DNA from: Paenibacillus lacisoli
Lineage (GTDB): Bacteria > Bacillota > Bacilli > Paenibacillales > Paenibacillaceae
DNA: 64,000 bases
Assembly (NCBI RefSeq): GCF_030580655.1
Contig: NZ_JAUQTB010000003.1
Location: 310,001 to 374,000 of the forward strand
Direction: 5' to 3'
Of this stretch, positions 25,780 to 34,407 are shown one piece after another. Under the pieces are notes generated by a model that saw only the letters and a program-made list of their open reading frames with translations, ran no database searches and was not told where the DNA came from. The position numbers were made by a program, and so were the translations under genes. Each line of letters opens with the position of its first letter. The first letter of the stretch is position 1.

Positions 25780-26616
25780 TTGGCACAGCATATGGCAGGT
25801 AAAAAAATTGCAATTACCGGCCCGCGCAAGGCGGCAGAAATGTCCAAGCTGGTGGAGAAAATGGGAGGGACACCGGTGCTGCGTCCTGCTCAGGGCACTG
25901 TATTTCTCGATGATCAGGAGCTCAGAAGCAGCCTGAAGAGCTGGGTGGAACAGCCGCCCGATTGGACCATACTGACGACGGGGATCGGTCTCGAGGCCAT
26001 TCTAGACATGAGTGCCGAGATGGGTATTGGCGCACAGCTGGAGTCGCTGCTGTCCCGCGGGTCTGTAGCAGCACGCGGCTACAAAACGGTCAACGCCTTG
26101 AAGAAGCGCGGCATCATTCCGGATGTACGGGACGATGACGGCAGTTCGGCAGGTCTGATTCGCTCATTCGCACCGTATGATATGAGAGGGAAGGATGTCA
26201 TCCTGCAGCTGCATGGCGATGCGGCACCACTGCTCGTCTCCTGGCTGCAGGAGCAGGGAGCTGCGGTCAGACAGGTGCTTCCTTACCGGCACGTTCCGCC
26301 TGAGGAACAGGATCTGGCTGCTTTGCTGAATGACATTCTGGAGGGCCAGATTGATGCGGTTACCTTCACAAGTGCACCGCAAATTCGCTTTCTGGCAGAG
26401 TATGCTGCCTCCCAAGGGAAAAAGGAAGCGATGCTGGCTGCACTGGAGAATCAGATTATCGCTGCAGCTGTCGGTAAAGTGACGGCTAATGGGATGCTTG
26501 AAGAAGGTATCAAACGTATTGTCGTCCCCGGCGAGGAGCGTATGGGCAGCATGATGGTCGAGTTAGGGCGGTATTTTGCCGGCACTGAAGCCGTAAACGG
26601 GTATGGTCTGGCCTAG
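25780..26616 (+). CDS. hemD: Uroporphyrinogen-III synthase (HemD-type)
   Basis: The 278-aa product has the two-lobed fold of HemD, which cyclises hydroxymethylbilane to uroporphyrinogen III, precursor of heme, siroheme and cobalamin. Recognisable parts are KKIAITGPRKAAEMSKLVEKMGG, the WTILTTGIGLEAIL strand-loop, SVAARGYKTVNALKKRGI, and the C-terminal IDAVTFTSAPQIRFLAEYA and IAAAVGKVTANGMLEEG. Start: AAAGGGG at 25766-25772 points to TTG 25780; ATG 25792 is too far from it. No other tetrapyrrole gene lies near, so this may be a second copy serving siroheme or a stand-alone gene. A perfect 14-bp palindrome (25720-25733) lies upstream. Confidence 0.82.
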   Translation: MAQHMAGKKIAITGPRKAAEMSKLVEKMGGTPVLRPAQGTVFLDDQELRSSLKSWVEQPPDWTILTTGIGLEAILDMSAEMGIGAQLESLLSRGSVAARGYKTVNALKKRGIIPDVRDDDGSSAGLIRSFAPYDMRGKDVILQLHGDAAPLLVSWLQEQGAAVRQVLPYRHVPPEEQDLAALLNDILEGQIDAVTFTSAPQIRFLAEYAASQGKKEAMLAALENQIIAAAVGKVTANGMLEEGIKRIVVPGEERMGSMMVELGRYFAGTEAVNGYGLA

Positions 26617-26623
26617 AGAAGAG

Positions 26624-26670
26624 AATAAAGCCTTAGGCTGCGGCGATGATCGCCTTGCCAAGGCTTTATT
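26624..26670 (+). terminator. Long hairpin between hemD and LOG gene
   Basis: AATAAAGCCTT (26624-26634) pairs with AAGGCTTTATT (26660-26670) and the interior GGC..GGCGAT/ATCGCC..GCC also pairs. It probably terminates hemD; the T tract is short but part of the stem. Confidence 0.75.
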
Positions 26671-26704
26671 TGGTTGGAAAGATGATAATAAGGAGGGGAT
26701 CATT

Positions 26705-27268
26705 ATGAAATCAATTTGTGTATTCGCGGCCTCCCGGACAGGGACGTCAACAATATATATAGAAAGTGCTGCGCGGCTGGGCAGACTGATGGCGGAGCAG
26801 GAACTGCGTCTGGTATACGGCGGATCCAAGCTGGGATTGATGGGGGAGACGGCGAATGCTGTGCTGGCTCATGGCGGACAGGTGACCGGAATTATGCCGA
26901 CTTCGTTGTTTCTGGCTGAGATTGTACACCCCGGTCTGACAGAGTTTATCGAAGTGGCGGATATGCATGAACGGAAGGCCAAGATGGGTCGAAGTGCAGA
27001 TGCATTCATCGCGCTGCCCGGCGGATTGGGCACATTTGAGGAGCTGTTCGAGGTGCTGTGCTGGGCGCAGATCGGTATCCACCGCAAGCCTATCGGGCTG
27101 CTGAACATGAATGGGTACTACGATCCGCTGCTGGCGATGATGAGACACAGTATTGAAGAAGGGTTCACCCCTTCGGGAAGTATGGATCTGATTCTGGCAT
27201 CCGATGATCCGGAGCTGCTGCTGCAGCAGTTGGGCCAATCTGTGCCGGTGAACGGGTACCCCTCCTGA
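26705..27268 (+). CDS. LOG-family nucleotide phosphoribohydrolase
   Basis: This 187-aa protein belongs to the LOG/TIGR00730 family of Rossmann-like hydrolases that split the N-glycosidic bond of nucleoside 5'-monophosphates; in some bacteria this frees cytokinins. The two signature motifs are present: the GGSKLGLMG loop near residue 40 and PGGLGTFEELFEVL near residue 105, with the MHERKAKM segment between them. Length is normal. Start: AAGGAGGGG about 7 bases before ATG 26705; the frame stays open upstream but without ribosome binding signal. It resembles B. subtilis YvdD. Cytokinin production is possible for a plant-associated Paenibacillus but not shown. Confidence 0.9.
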   Translation: MKSICVFAASRTGTSTIYIESAARLGRLMAEQELRLVYGGSKLGLMGETANAVLAHGGQVTGIMPTSLFLAEIVHPGLTEFIEVADMHERKAKMGRSADAFIALPGGLGTFEELFEVLCWAQIGIHRKPIGLLNMNGYYDPLLAMMRHSIEEGFTPSGSMDLILASDDPELLLQQLGQSVPVNGYPS

Positions 27269-27347
27269 CAGGAGCCAATGGTCTGCTGGTTCTGAGAGGA
27301 GGACGTTCACCAGACAGATGCGGCGGGCACAGCCGGCGGCCTGGGGA

Positions 27348-27791
27348 CTACATTAGCTTCTTTAGCTGCGATACCCGGCCCTGGCTGATCCCGAGCATCG
27401 CAGCCAGCTGCTTTTGGGATGAATGAGGATGTTCCTCCATAAGGGTTTTCATCTGTCCCAGAATATCATCTGTACGGCGGTACACCTTCTTGGGAGGTGT
27501 CTGCTGCTCCACTTCGGAAGGCTTGGTCATTTCGAGCGGAACGAACTTGGCTTCCTTCATTTCTTCGGCGCAGTCAGAACAGATAAACTGCTCCTTGAAA
27601 TAGGTGTCGGTCTGAATGGAGCCGCAGAAAATACAGTTGGTTGACTTGTATTTGCGCAGCATCAGCGTCTTGCCCTCAATAAAAAATTCGAGGGGATCAC
27701 CGATTTCAATCTCCATGGTCATGCGCATTTCTTTAGGAAGCACAATTCGTCCAAGGCTGTCCAGCGGCCGCGTCATCCCTGTCCTTTTCAT
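27348..27791 (-). CDS. AbrB-type regulator with zinc ribbon and C-terminal HTH
   Basis: The 147-aa product has three modules: an AbrB/SpoVT-type swapped-hairpin DNA-binding domain (residues 4-48: TGMTRPLDSLGRIVLPKEMR..IGDPLEFFIEG), a four-cysteine zinc ribbon (Cys53, Cys56, Cys71, Cys74 in CIFC..CSDC), and, after a Pro-rich linker, a C-terminal helix-turn-helix (SQKQLAAMLGISQGRVSQLKKL). AbrB-type proteins are transition-state regulators in spore formers. The third module is unusual for the family. Start ATG 27791 is chosen because GGGGAGG stands 9 bases before it; an ATG six codons upstream lacks one. The gene is divergent from the SDR at 28110 across an AT-rich gap. Confidence 0.82.
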   Translation of the reverse strand: MKRTGMTRPLDSLGRIVLPKEMRMTMEIEIGDPLEFFIEGKTLMLRKYKSTNCIFCGSIQTDTYFKEQFICSDCAEEMKEAKFVPLEMTKPSEVEQQTPPKKVYRRTDDILGQMKTLMEEHPHSSQKQLAAMLGISQGRVSQLKKLM

Positions 27792-28109
27792 AGCCTGAAA
27801 CCTCCCCATTTCAATAAAGTTTGTAAAAGTATACCATAAAATTGTAAAATTACATCGGCCAAAATCAGGAAAATATACACGAAATTCATGAGGTTTTGCA
27901 TATTTTAAAATAGCTTAATCCATTTCTTGTAAGCGCATCCAAAACATTAGGAGATCCTTTCGTTTTTGCAGCCATATTTTCGTTTATCGTCAAAATGTTT
28001 ACCCGGTGCAAGGTTTTTTTCACGTGGGTGTTGAATGTTTTATATAGGACTAGGGTAAAAAAACTGTGACCGGTGTGGATTCTGGCCATAACCGGGAGGA
28101 GGAGCCATT
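27792..28109. other. AT-rich divergent intergenic region
   Basis: 318 bases between the AbrB-type gene and the SDR gene. It should hold both promoters. I see A/T-rich tracts suited to AbrB-like binding but no clear operator, RNA or coding sequence. Confidence 0.6.
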
Positions 28110-28832
28110 ATGGATCGAACAGTATGCATTACAGGGGCAGCAAGGGGGCTTGGACTCAGCCTGACGAGAAAGTGGCTTGAAATGGGCTGCCGGGTTGTTG
28201 CGGCAGGGCTGGACATGAATCGTTCGGACGGAGTCAAGCGTCTGTGTCAGATGTACCCGGACCGTCTCGTCAAAATGGAGCTGGATATCGGTGATGATGA
28301 ATCTGTAAACGAGGTAGTCAATACAATCAAAGGAATGACCAGCGATCTGGACATGCTGATTAATAATGCGGCTGTACTGGGTGAAATTGGGGATCATATC
28401 TATGGGGAGCTCAATTTTGATAATATGGCCGAAGTGTATAATGTAAACACGCTGGGACCTCTGCGGATGACCCAGGCGCTATTGCCGCTGATTATGAAGG
28501 GCGAGCGCAAGCTGATTGTTAACATCTCTTCGGAAGCCGGAAGTACCGGACAGTGTGGGCGTGATGGCTGGTTTGCCTACTGCATGTCCAAATCGGCCCT
28601 GAATATGCAATCCCATCTTGTTCACAACGGAATTGTTAAAGACGGAGGCCAGGTGATGGTCATCCATCCGGGCCATATGAAAACCTATATGCGCGGAGTG
28701 CTTGACAAGCATGGCCAGTTGACGCCCGATGAAGCGGCCCATTATATTATAGGCCAGATTGAGCGGCATGCCGATTACAGAGGTGACAAACCGGTATTTG
28801 TTGATTACGAGGGCAATTCACTGCCGTGGTAG
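28110..28832 (+). CDS. Short-chain dehydrogenase/reductase
   Basis: This 240-aa protein is a classical NAD(P)-dependent SDR. The cofactor motif TGAARGLG (residues 8-15), NNAA (86-89) and the catalytic Tyr157 and Lys161 (WFAYCMSKSAL), with Ser141 (NISSEAG), are intact. It resembles the C-signal/YcdF group of small cytosolic SDRs and lacks a membrane anchor. Start: GGGAGGAGGAG about 6 bases before ATG 28110. A ThuA-domain gene follows after 51 bases and may be in the same operon. Substrate is unknown. Confidence 0.88.
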   Translation: MDRTVCITGAARGLGLSLTRKWLEMGCRVVAAGLDMNRSDGVKRLCQMYPDRLVKMELDIGDDESVNEVVNTIKGMTSDLDMLINNAAVLGEIGDHIYGELNFDNMAEVYNVNTLGPLRMTQALLPLIMKGERKLIVNISSEAGSTGQCGRDGWFAYCMSKSALNMQSHLVHNGIVKDGGQVMVIHPGHMKTYMRGVLDKHGQLTPDEAAHYIIGQIERHADYRGDKPVFVDYEGNSLPW

Positions 28833-28883
28833 CACTCCCTGTCGAACCCTAATATGCAATTGAAGAGGAGGATTCGCTGAACC

Positions 28884-29525
28884 ATGGATCATAAGAAAAA
28901 AACACTGCTGCTCGGCGACTATACGCATCCCGATTTCCATCCGCTTCAGGGCGTGGATGCTGAGATCAGCCACATTCTGAGCGACTGGAGCACGGTATCC
29001 TGCAGCGAGAACCGGAAAATGCTGCTGCTGGAAAATCTGGGGGCGTTTGACCTTTGCATTTCTTACCTGGATGAGTGGCGCGAGCCGGTCTCGCCCAGAC
29101 AGACGGCCGGACTGCTGTCCTATGTGAGCAGCGGCGGCGGCCTGGTTGTGATGCACAATGCCATTTCCATGCAGAACCGTTATGAAATCGCCCAGATGAT
29201 CGGGGCCAAATTTAAAGGGCATCCGCCTTATGCACCGCTTGATTTTACGGTCAAGGAGCCGGATCACCCGGTGATGGAAGGAATTGAGGCGTTTACGCTG
29301 GAGGAAGAACCCTACCGGTTTGAATTTGAGCTGTTCGGAGAGCGCACGATCCTGATGGAATACCGTGACGAAGAAGGGACCTTCCCGGCAGCATGGGCTC
29401 AGTCCTATGGGCTCGGACGGGTCGTATATCTGATGCCGGGCCATCATGTAGCATCCTTCCAACACCCAGCGGTGCGTCGTCTGCTGCTGCAGGCTGCCCG
29501 CTGGGCAGGGCGCTTTCCGGGATAA
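28884..29525 (+). CDS. ThuA-domain protein
   Basis: The 213-aa product has the class I glutamine-amidotransferase-like fold of the ThuA family: GDYTHPDFHPL at the start, LLSYVSSGGGLVVMHNAIS in the centre, GHPPYAPLDFTVKEPDHPVMEGIEAF and the C-terminal GLGRVVYLMPGHHVASFQHPAVRRLL. ThuA proteins act in sugar catabolism (trehalose or 3-keto sugar metabolism) but most members have no proven reaction. No oxidoreductase of the GFO/IDH family, the frequent partner, is next to it. Start: AAGAGGAGG before ATG 28884. Probably co-transcribed with the SDR upstream. Confidence 0.8.
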   Translation: MDHKKKTLLLGDYTHPDFHPLQGVDAEISHILSDWSTVSCSENRKMLLLENLGAFDLCISYLDEWREPVSPRQTAGLLSYVSSGGGLVVMHNAISMQNRYEIAQMIGAKFKGHPPYAPLDFTVKEPDHPVMEGIEAFTLEEEPYRFEFELFGERTILMEYRDEEGTFPAAWAQSYGLGRVVYLMPGHHVASFQHPAVRRLLLQAARWAGRFPG

Positions 29526-29633
29526 GCCGGAGCAGCGCCGGCGTTTCATAAGCGCAGCAGAATGCCTGCGATTTCTCCATGGCTCCAAAACAGGGTATAA
29601 TGTAGGGAATCCAGGCAAGAGGAGGAAGAAATC

Positions 29634-30023
29634 ATGAGCGATTTGTTTAAAAAAGCAATCTCGTTAGGATGGGGCCTCACTGTTGTTAGCAAAGAAAAGG
29701 TCGAGAAAGCCGTGGACGATCTGGTGAAGCGCGGAGAGCTCGCACCTTCGGAATCCAAGGCATTCGTGGAACGGCTGGTTGAGCGTGGAGAAGAGGAACA
29801 GACGCAGATGAAGTCATTGTTCCGCGAGCAGGTGCGCCGGATCCTGCAGGAGCTGGACGTGCCGTCCGAGACGGATGTCGCCAGTCTGGAGCAGCGGATT
29901 GCCGTGCTTGAGAACAAGGTAGAGGAATTAGAGAAAAATCAGCGCCAACCGGAACCGGCCGAGCGGGAACATGCCAATATGGAGCCTGCAAGGAATGAAC
30001 CGGAACGGGTACAGCCTGAATAA
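29634..30023 (+). CDS. Phasin-like coiled-coil protein
   Basis: The 129-aa product matches the small phasin-related family (polyhydroxyalkanoate granule-associated type): SDLFKKAISLGWGLTVVSKEKVEKAVDDLVKRGELAPSE at the start, then a charged helix and a heptad-patterned coiled coil (VASLEQRIAVLENKVEELEKN), ending in a Glu/Pro-rich tail. Such proteins are usually next to a UbiB/AarF kinase, as here: its stop TAA is followed directly by the ATG of that gene. AAGAGGAGG precedes ATG 29634. No PHA synthase is in the window, so a role in granules is uncertain. Confidence 0.82.
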   Translation: MSDLFKKAISLGWGLTVVSKEKVEKAVDDLVKRGELAPSESKAFVERLVERGEEEQTQMKSLFREQVRRILQELDVPSETDVASLEQRIAVLENKVEELEKNQRQPEPAEREHANMEPARNEPERVQPE

Positions 30024-31694
30024 ATGGCCGTTCGCATAAAACAAGCCGGCCGGTATAGAGAGATTGCCATGGCGCTGGTGCGTCATGGCTTTGGTTATAT
30101 GGTCGAAGAAATGGGTCTCTTCCAGGTGCTGGCGCTGCCGAAGAGATGGGTAACACGGGAAACACCGGAGACCAAGACGCTGGGCGAGCGGATCCGGCTC
30201 GTTCTGGAGGATCTCGGGCCTGCCTTCGTGAAGCTGGGACAGCTGGCGAGCACCCGTGCGGACCTGCTGCCCCAGCCCATCATTGAGGAGCTGGTGAAGC
30301 TGCAGGACCGTGTGCCGCCATTCTCACCCAGTACCGCTCGCGGCATTCTGGAGCAGGAGCTCGGCGCTGGACTCGAAGATGTCCTTGCACGCTTTGATGA
30401 TACGCCGGTTGCGGCCGCTTCGATCGGCCAGGTCCATCTGGGCCAGCTGAAGAGCGGTGAGGCTGTCGCCATCAAGATTCAAAGGCCGGGTGTGCAGCGG
30501 GTTATCCGCCGCGACCTGGACATTCTGCGGGATCTGACAGCACTCGCCGGGAGAAGATGGGAATGGGTTCAGCGCTACAGACTGCAGGAAATGGTCGAGG
30601 AGCTGGCCAAGTCACTTCTTCAGGAGCTGGACTACAGCCATGAAGGACGTAATTCGGAGAAGATTGCCCAGCAGTTCACAGAGGACCGCAAGATTGTCAT
30701 CCCCAAAATTTATTGGGAGCATACCTCAGCACGGGTGCTGACCATGGAATATGTCCAAGGAATCACGCTGAACCAGAGGGAGGAGTTGAGACGCTCCGGG
30801 CATGATTTCAAGGAAATCGCAGAGCGGCTGGTGAACAGCATGCTGCAGCAGATGTTTATTGGCGGATTCTTTCATGCAGATCCTCATCCGGGCAATCTGA
30901 TGATATCCAAGAACGGCAGTCTCGTTTATCTGGATTTCGGGATGGCCGGCCGATTGAGTGAGGAGATGAAGACCCACCTCTCTTCACTGATCATCTCCCT
31001 GATGCGCAGGAATACAGAGGGGATGATCCGGGCCATCCAGCGTCTTGGCCTGGTGCCGGACGATATAGATATGAGTGCTCTGCGAAACGATCTGGAGCGG
31101 CTGCGAGATGAATACGGGGATGTGCCGTTCTCGCAGGTCAGTGTGGCGAGCGCGCTTAACGATCTGTTCTCGGTGGCGCAGAAGCATAACATTTCGATCT
31201 CTCCCGATATCGTACTGCTCGGTAAAGCCCTGCTGACGATGGAAGGGGTGATCGAGAGTCTGGACCCGGAACTTAGCATCATCAGCATGGCAGAACCTTT
31301 TGGCCGCAAGCTGCTCCGGGAGCGCTTCAGCCGCAGCCGGATTCGCGGCAAGCTGGTCGGCGGAGCAGCCGAGCTGGCGGAGACGCTGCTGGAGCTGCCC
31401 GGACAGGCGCGTCATCTAGCGTCAGTCATCAGCAAGGGAAAGCTTAAGGTTGAGGTTACCGTACCTGAGCTTGAATCACTGCTGCGCAGACTTGACCAGA
31501 TCAGCAACCGGCTGTCCTTCAGTATCGTGCTGCTCGCATTCAGCATCATTATGGTCGGTCTGATCATTGGATCGTCATTAACCCATCAATCCACGATGCT
31601 GTGGGATATTCCTGTGATTGAGATCGGTTTTGTCGTTGCTATTCTGATGGTGGCGTTCCTGTTATATTCCATATTCAAATCAGGCAGGTTTTGA
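30024..31694 (+). CDS. ABC1/UbiB-family atypical kinase
   Basis: This 556-aa membrane-anchored protein is an atypical kinase of the UbiB/AarF/ADCK family, needed in other organisms for quinone synthesis or lipid handling. Diagnostic motifs are KLGQLASTRADLLP (KxGQ signature, about residue 71), the Ala-rich loop AAASIGQVH in place of a P-loop, and the catalytic segment HADPHPGNLM with DFGMAG (about residue 307). Two hydrophobic helices lie at the C-terminus (SFSIVLLAFSIIMVGLIIG and VVAILMVAFLLYSIF). The start abuts the phasin-like gene stop codon. A strong terminator follows. Confidence 0.93.
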   Translation: MAVRIKQAGRYREIAMALVRHGFGYMVEEMGLFQVLALPKRWVTRETPETKTLGERIRLVLEDLGPAFVKLGQLASTRADLLPQPIIEELVKLQDRVPPFSPSTARGILEQELGAGLEDVLARFDDTPVAAASIGQVHLGQLKSGEAVAIKIQRPGVQRVIRRDLDILRDLTALAGRRWEWVQRYRLQEMVEELAKSLLQELDYSHEGRNSEKIAQQFTEDRKIVIPKIYWEHTSARVLTMEYVQGITLNQREELRRSGHDFKEIAERLVNSMLQQMFIGGFFHADPHPGNLMISKNGSLVYLDFGMAGRLSEEMKTHLSSLIISLMRRNTEGMIRAIQRLGLVPDDIDMSALRNDLERLRDEYGDVPFSQVSVASALNDLFSVAQKHNISISPDIVLLGKALLTMEGVIESLDPELSIISMAEPFGRKLLRERFSRSRIRGKLVGGAAELAETLLELPGQARHLASVISKGKLKVEVTVPELESLLRRLDQISNRLSFSIVLLAFSIIMVGLIIGSSLTHQSTMLWDIPVIEIGFVVAILMVAFLLYSIFKSGRF

Positions 31695-31704
31695 AGCCTG
31701 TATC

Positions 31705-31734
31705 AAGCGGCAGCCATAGGGCTGCCGCTTTTTT
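31705..31734 (+). terminator. Rho-independent terminator
   Basis: AAGCGGCAGCC (31705-31715) pairs perfectly with GGCTGCCGCTT (31720-31730) around ATAG, followed by T's. Confidence 0.95.
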
Positions 31735-31871
31735 GCTGACCAGATACTGCGGCGAGATGTGCAACGTTTCGAGCCATCCTCCAAAATTAAAAGCGGTTCA
31801 CCTGCGCCAATCACCAGATTGCTGCGTTATTTATAATGAAAACATATCCCATCCCAAAGGAGAGATTGTTG

Positions 31872-32264
31872 ATGAGTGAACCAGTTAGTCAAAGCAAGGT
31901 CCCGGCTGCGCGGATTGATACCGTATTCGTTCCGGTACGCGATGTAACCCGGTCTGCCGCATGGTATGCCTCCCTGTTTGATCTGGAGTTGATTTACCGC
32001 AGTGAGGATGGATCTTATGTGGGATTCCGTTTTGCCCGCTCCGGTCCTGGCACGGCTGCCTTAACATTGTACCAGAGCAGTGAAACGGAGCCGCACTCTC
32101 ATCCTGCGTTTAACTTCTATACGCCTGACATTGAGGCATCTCACCGGATCATGAAAGAACAGCAGGTTACGGTATCTGAAATACATAATGAAACGGGGGT
32201 TCGATTCTTCCACTACTGGGATCCTGACGGTCAGCGTGGAGAGGTGGTCTGGTTCCCCGAATAA
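31872..32264 (+). CDS. VOC-superfamily (glyoxalase/bleomycin-resistance-like) protein
   Basis: The 130-aa product has one vicinal-oxygen-chelate domain of two beta-alpha-beta-beta-beta units: RIDTVFVPVRDVTRSAAWYASLFDLELIY and the second half HPAFNFYTPDIEASHRIMKEQQVTVSEI, ending FFHYWDPDGQRGEVVWFP. The closing GEVVWF has the usual metal-ligand Glu position. Function in this superfamily ranges from dioxygenases to antibiotic binding, so none is assigned. AAAGGAGAG at 31856-31864 selects ATG 31872 over an in-frame ATG at 31836. Confidence 0.85.
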   Translation: MSEPVSQSKVPAARIDTVFVPVRDVTRSAAWYASLFDLELIYRSEDGSYVGFRFARSGPGTAALTLYQSSETEPHSHPAFNFYTPDIEASHRIMKEQQVTVSEIHNETGVRFFHYWDPDGQRGEVVWFPE

Positions 32265-32282
32265 GCAGCAGCATTTCCTGCG

Positions 32283-32339
32283 AGCCCCCTGAACAGGCGT
32301 GAGATTCTCCTACTCTCCGCCTTCTTCTGGGGGCTGTTT
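32283..32339 (+). terminator. Probable terminator hairpin after VOC gene
   Basis: AGCCCCC and GGGGGCT flank an inner GGCG/CGCC pair, followed by GTTTG. Stem is strong but the T run is short. Confidence 0.6.
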
Positions 32340-32500
32340 GTTATGCCTTCATGAATACTCCACGCAGGTTCCCTGCATAGGCAAGGAGCATTTCATGAAA
32401 CCGGCCGATGCTGTTGAAAATAAGGATTGTGCTCATGCTGTGCCTTAGGTATAATATATCTCCAGTGTACAACGGGAGATTCCTCTGAGAGGGAGGAGTC

Positions 32501-32620
32501 ATGATTTTAACAAAAAGCCAGATTAGGATGCGAGAGACATCAGACCGGATACGGACCCTGCCCAGGCAGGATCGGGGTGATGCGTATCTTTATTTTTTCT
32601 GCGGTTTATGGACAGCCTGA
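32501..32620 (+). CDS. Possible 39-aa leader peptide upstream of SulP gene
   Basis: Inside the 444-base gap before the SulP transporter lies a 39-codon frame with a very good ribosome binding site (GAGAGGGAGGAG, 2-3 bases plus TC before ATG 32501). The product begins MILTKSQIRMRETSDRIRTL, is basic, and ends aromatic (AYLYFFCGLWTA). A perfect CCTGC/GCAGG hairpin lies inside it at 32557-32570. It may be a translated leader or a chance frame; codon pattern is not convincing. Nothing else is recognised in 32340-32708. Confidence 0.3.
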   Translation: MILTKSQIRMRETSDRIRTLPRQDRGDAYLYFFCGLWTA

Positions 32621-32708
32621 CAGATTAAGGGAATTCCGGACGTCTTCGTCGGCGGTTGGATGAATCTATATTACATATGGATACAGAAGGAGGATTTCAT
32701 ACTACATT

Positions 32709-34151
32709 ATGAATCTCAGACAACAATGGCTCGGTAACATCCGGGGCGACATACTGGCAGGCATTACGGTAGCTTTGGCTCTCATTCCCGAAGCCATCGC
32801 ATTTTCTATTATCGCTGGAGTAGATCCGATGGTGGGACTGTATGCTTCCATCACGATTGCAATCGTGATCTCTATTGCTGGGGGGCGGCCGGGCATGATC
32901 TCGGCAGCCACCGGAGCCATGGCCGTCTTAATGGTTGGGCTCGTCAAGGACCATGGCGTTGAGTACCTGTTCGCTGCGACCGTTTTGACGGGAATTATTC
33001 AATTTATTTTGGGCATATTCAAGGTCGGGCGGTTTATCAGCTTCGTCCCGCAGTCGGTCATGACCGGCTTCGTGAACGCGCTGGCGATTCTTATCTTTAT
33101 GGCGCAGCTGGTTCACTTCCAGGGGGCCAATTGGGTGATGTACGCGATGGTAGCGGGAACACTGGCGATTATCTATATTCTGCCGAGGTTTACGAAGGCG
33201 GTACCTTCCCCGCTGGTAGCGATCATTATTATGACCGTCCTCAGTCTGCTGCTGAATCTTAATCTGAAAACGGTAGGGGACATGGGCCACCTGGAGAGCT
33301 CTCTGCCGATGTTCCATCTGCCGCAGATTGAATGGAGCTGGAAGACACTGTCGATCATTTTCCCGTATTCCTTCACCATGGCTCTGGTCGGCCTGCTGGA
33401 ATCCTTGATGACAGCCACGATTGTGGATGAAGCCACGGAGACAAGAAGCAACAAGAACCGTGAAGTGCGAGGTCAGGGGATTGCCAACTTCGTGAACGGG
33501 TTTTTCGGCGGGATGGGCGGCTGTGCGATGATCGGACAGTCTGTCATTAACGTGAAGTCTGGCGGAAGGGGCAGATTGTCCACGTTCACGGCAGGTGTGT
33601 TCCTGGCATTCCTGCTGCTGGTTCTGGGAGGTGTCGTCAAGTCTGTGCCGATGGCTGCGCTGGTCGGCGTCATGTTCATGGTATCGATGGGTACGTTTGA
33701 CTGGAAATCAGTCATGAACCTGCACAAAATTCCGCGGGCTGAAGCGATGATTATGGTGGTCACGGTCGTTATCGTGGTGTATACCAACGACCTGTCCAAA
33801 GGGGTTATGGTCGGTGTGCTGCTAAGCGCGCTGCATTTTGGCTGGAAGATGGCCAAGATCAAGGTGACGACAGAACAGGAGAAAGCGAGCAAGGTGTACC
33901 ACGTGTCCGGGCAGATGTTTTTTGGCTCCACCACGCATTTTACGGAGCAGTTCTCGGTCAACGAGGATCCGGAGGAAGTGATCATCGACTTCAGCCATTC
34001 ACATATCTGGGATCACTCGGCAGTCACTGCGATTCATAAAGTTGTTGATAAATATGAACGTAACGGCAAAAAGGCGGTTCTTCGCGGGCTGAATGATGAA
34101 AGCAGCTCGCTGCTGAACCGGATCGGCACGTCCGGATCATCAGGCCACTAG
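32709..34151 (+). CDS. SulP-family anion permease with STAS domain
   Basis: This 480-aa transporter belongs to the SulP (SLC26) family. It starts with the conserved [34 protein letters not shown] segment, continues with 10-12 membrane helices including [16 protein letters not shown] and [22 protein letters not shown], and ends with a cytosolic STAS domain (about residues 395-475: [34 protein letters not shown]). SulP proteins carry sulfate, bicarbonate or other anions; the branch with [11 protein letters not shown] often includes BicA-like bicarbonate carriers, so bicarbonate is as likely as sulfate. AAGGAGG at 32687-32693 is 15 bases from ATG 32709, longer than usual. Confidence 0.88.
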   Translation: MNLRQQWLGNIRGDILAGITVALALIPEAIAFSIIAGVDPMVGLYASITIAIVISIAGGRPGMISAATGAMAVLMVGLVKDHGVEYLFAATVLTGIIQFILGIFKVGRFISFVPQSVMTGFVNALAILIFMAQLVHFQGANWVMYAMVAGTLAIIYILPRFTKAVPSPLVAIIIMTVLSLLLNLNLKTVGDMGHLESSLPMFHLPQIEWSWKTLSIIFPYSFTMALVGLLESLMTATIVDEATETRSNKNREVRGQGIANFVNGFFGGMGGCAMIGQSVINVKSGGRGRLSTFTAGVFLAFLLLVLGGVVKSVPMAALVGVMFMVSMGTFDWKSVMNLHKIPRAEAMIMVVTVVIVVYTNDLSKGVMVGVLLSALHFGWKMAKIKVTTEQEKASKVYHVSGQMFFGSTTHFTEQFSVNEDPEEVIIDFSHSHIWDHSAVTAIHKVVDKYERNGKKAVLRGLNDESSSLLNRIGTSGSSGH

Positions 34152-34176
34152 AAGGAGACGTGCATGCCGGGTTAGG

Positions 34177-34211
34177 AAAACAGGCGCGGGACGGTCCCGT
34201 GCCTGTTTTTT
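34177..34211 (+). terminator. Rho-independent terminator after SulP gene
   Basis: AACAGGC..CGGGA pairs with TCCCG..GCCTGTT, followed by six T. Confidence 0.92.
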
Positions 34212-34407
34212 AAGGTTTGGAAAGAGGGTCGGCTTCGCGTATACTTAAGTGAGCTTTGGCCGGAGGGAATCTTATATGCAGTGATGCTGCTTATCCCTGC
34301 CACTATAAGTCAATCTGTCCGGAATACCTTAAGAGTTTTTAGCGAGTGGTACAGGGATAGAATGTGGAATGCTAATTCCATCATCATATAAAAAAGCATA
34401 GGAAGAA

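Noticed and set aside
32461-32660. Known riboswitch (SAM, ydaO/c-di-AMP, fluoride, manganese) before sulP
   Set aside because: Core motifs of these classes were compared from memory and do not match; only generic hairpins are present.
32700-32712. ACTACATTATG near the sulP start, like half of the BlaI operator
   Set aside because: The right half of the palindrome is absent and the match overlaps the start codon, so chance is likely.
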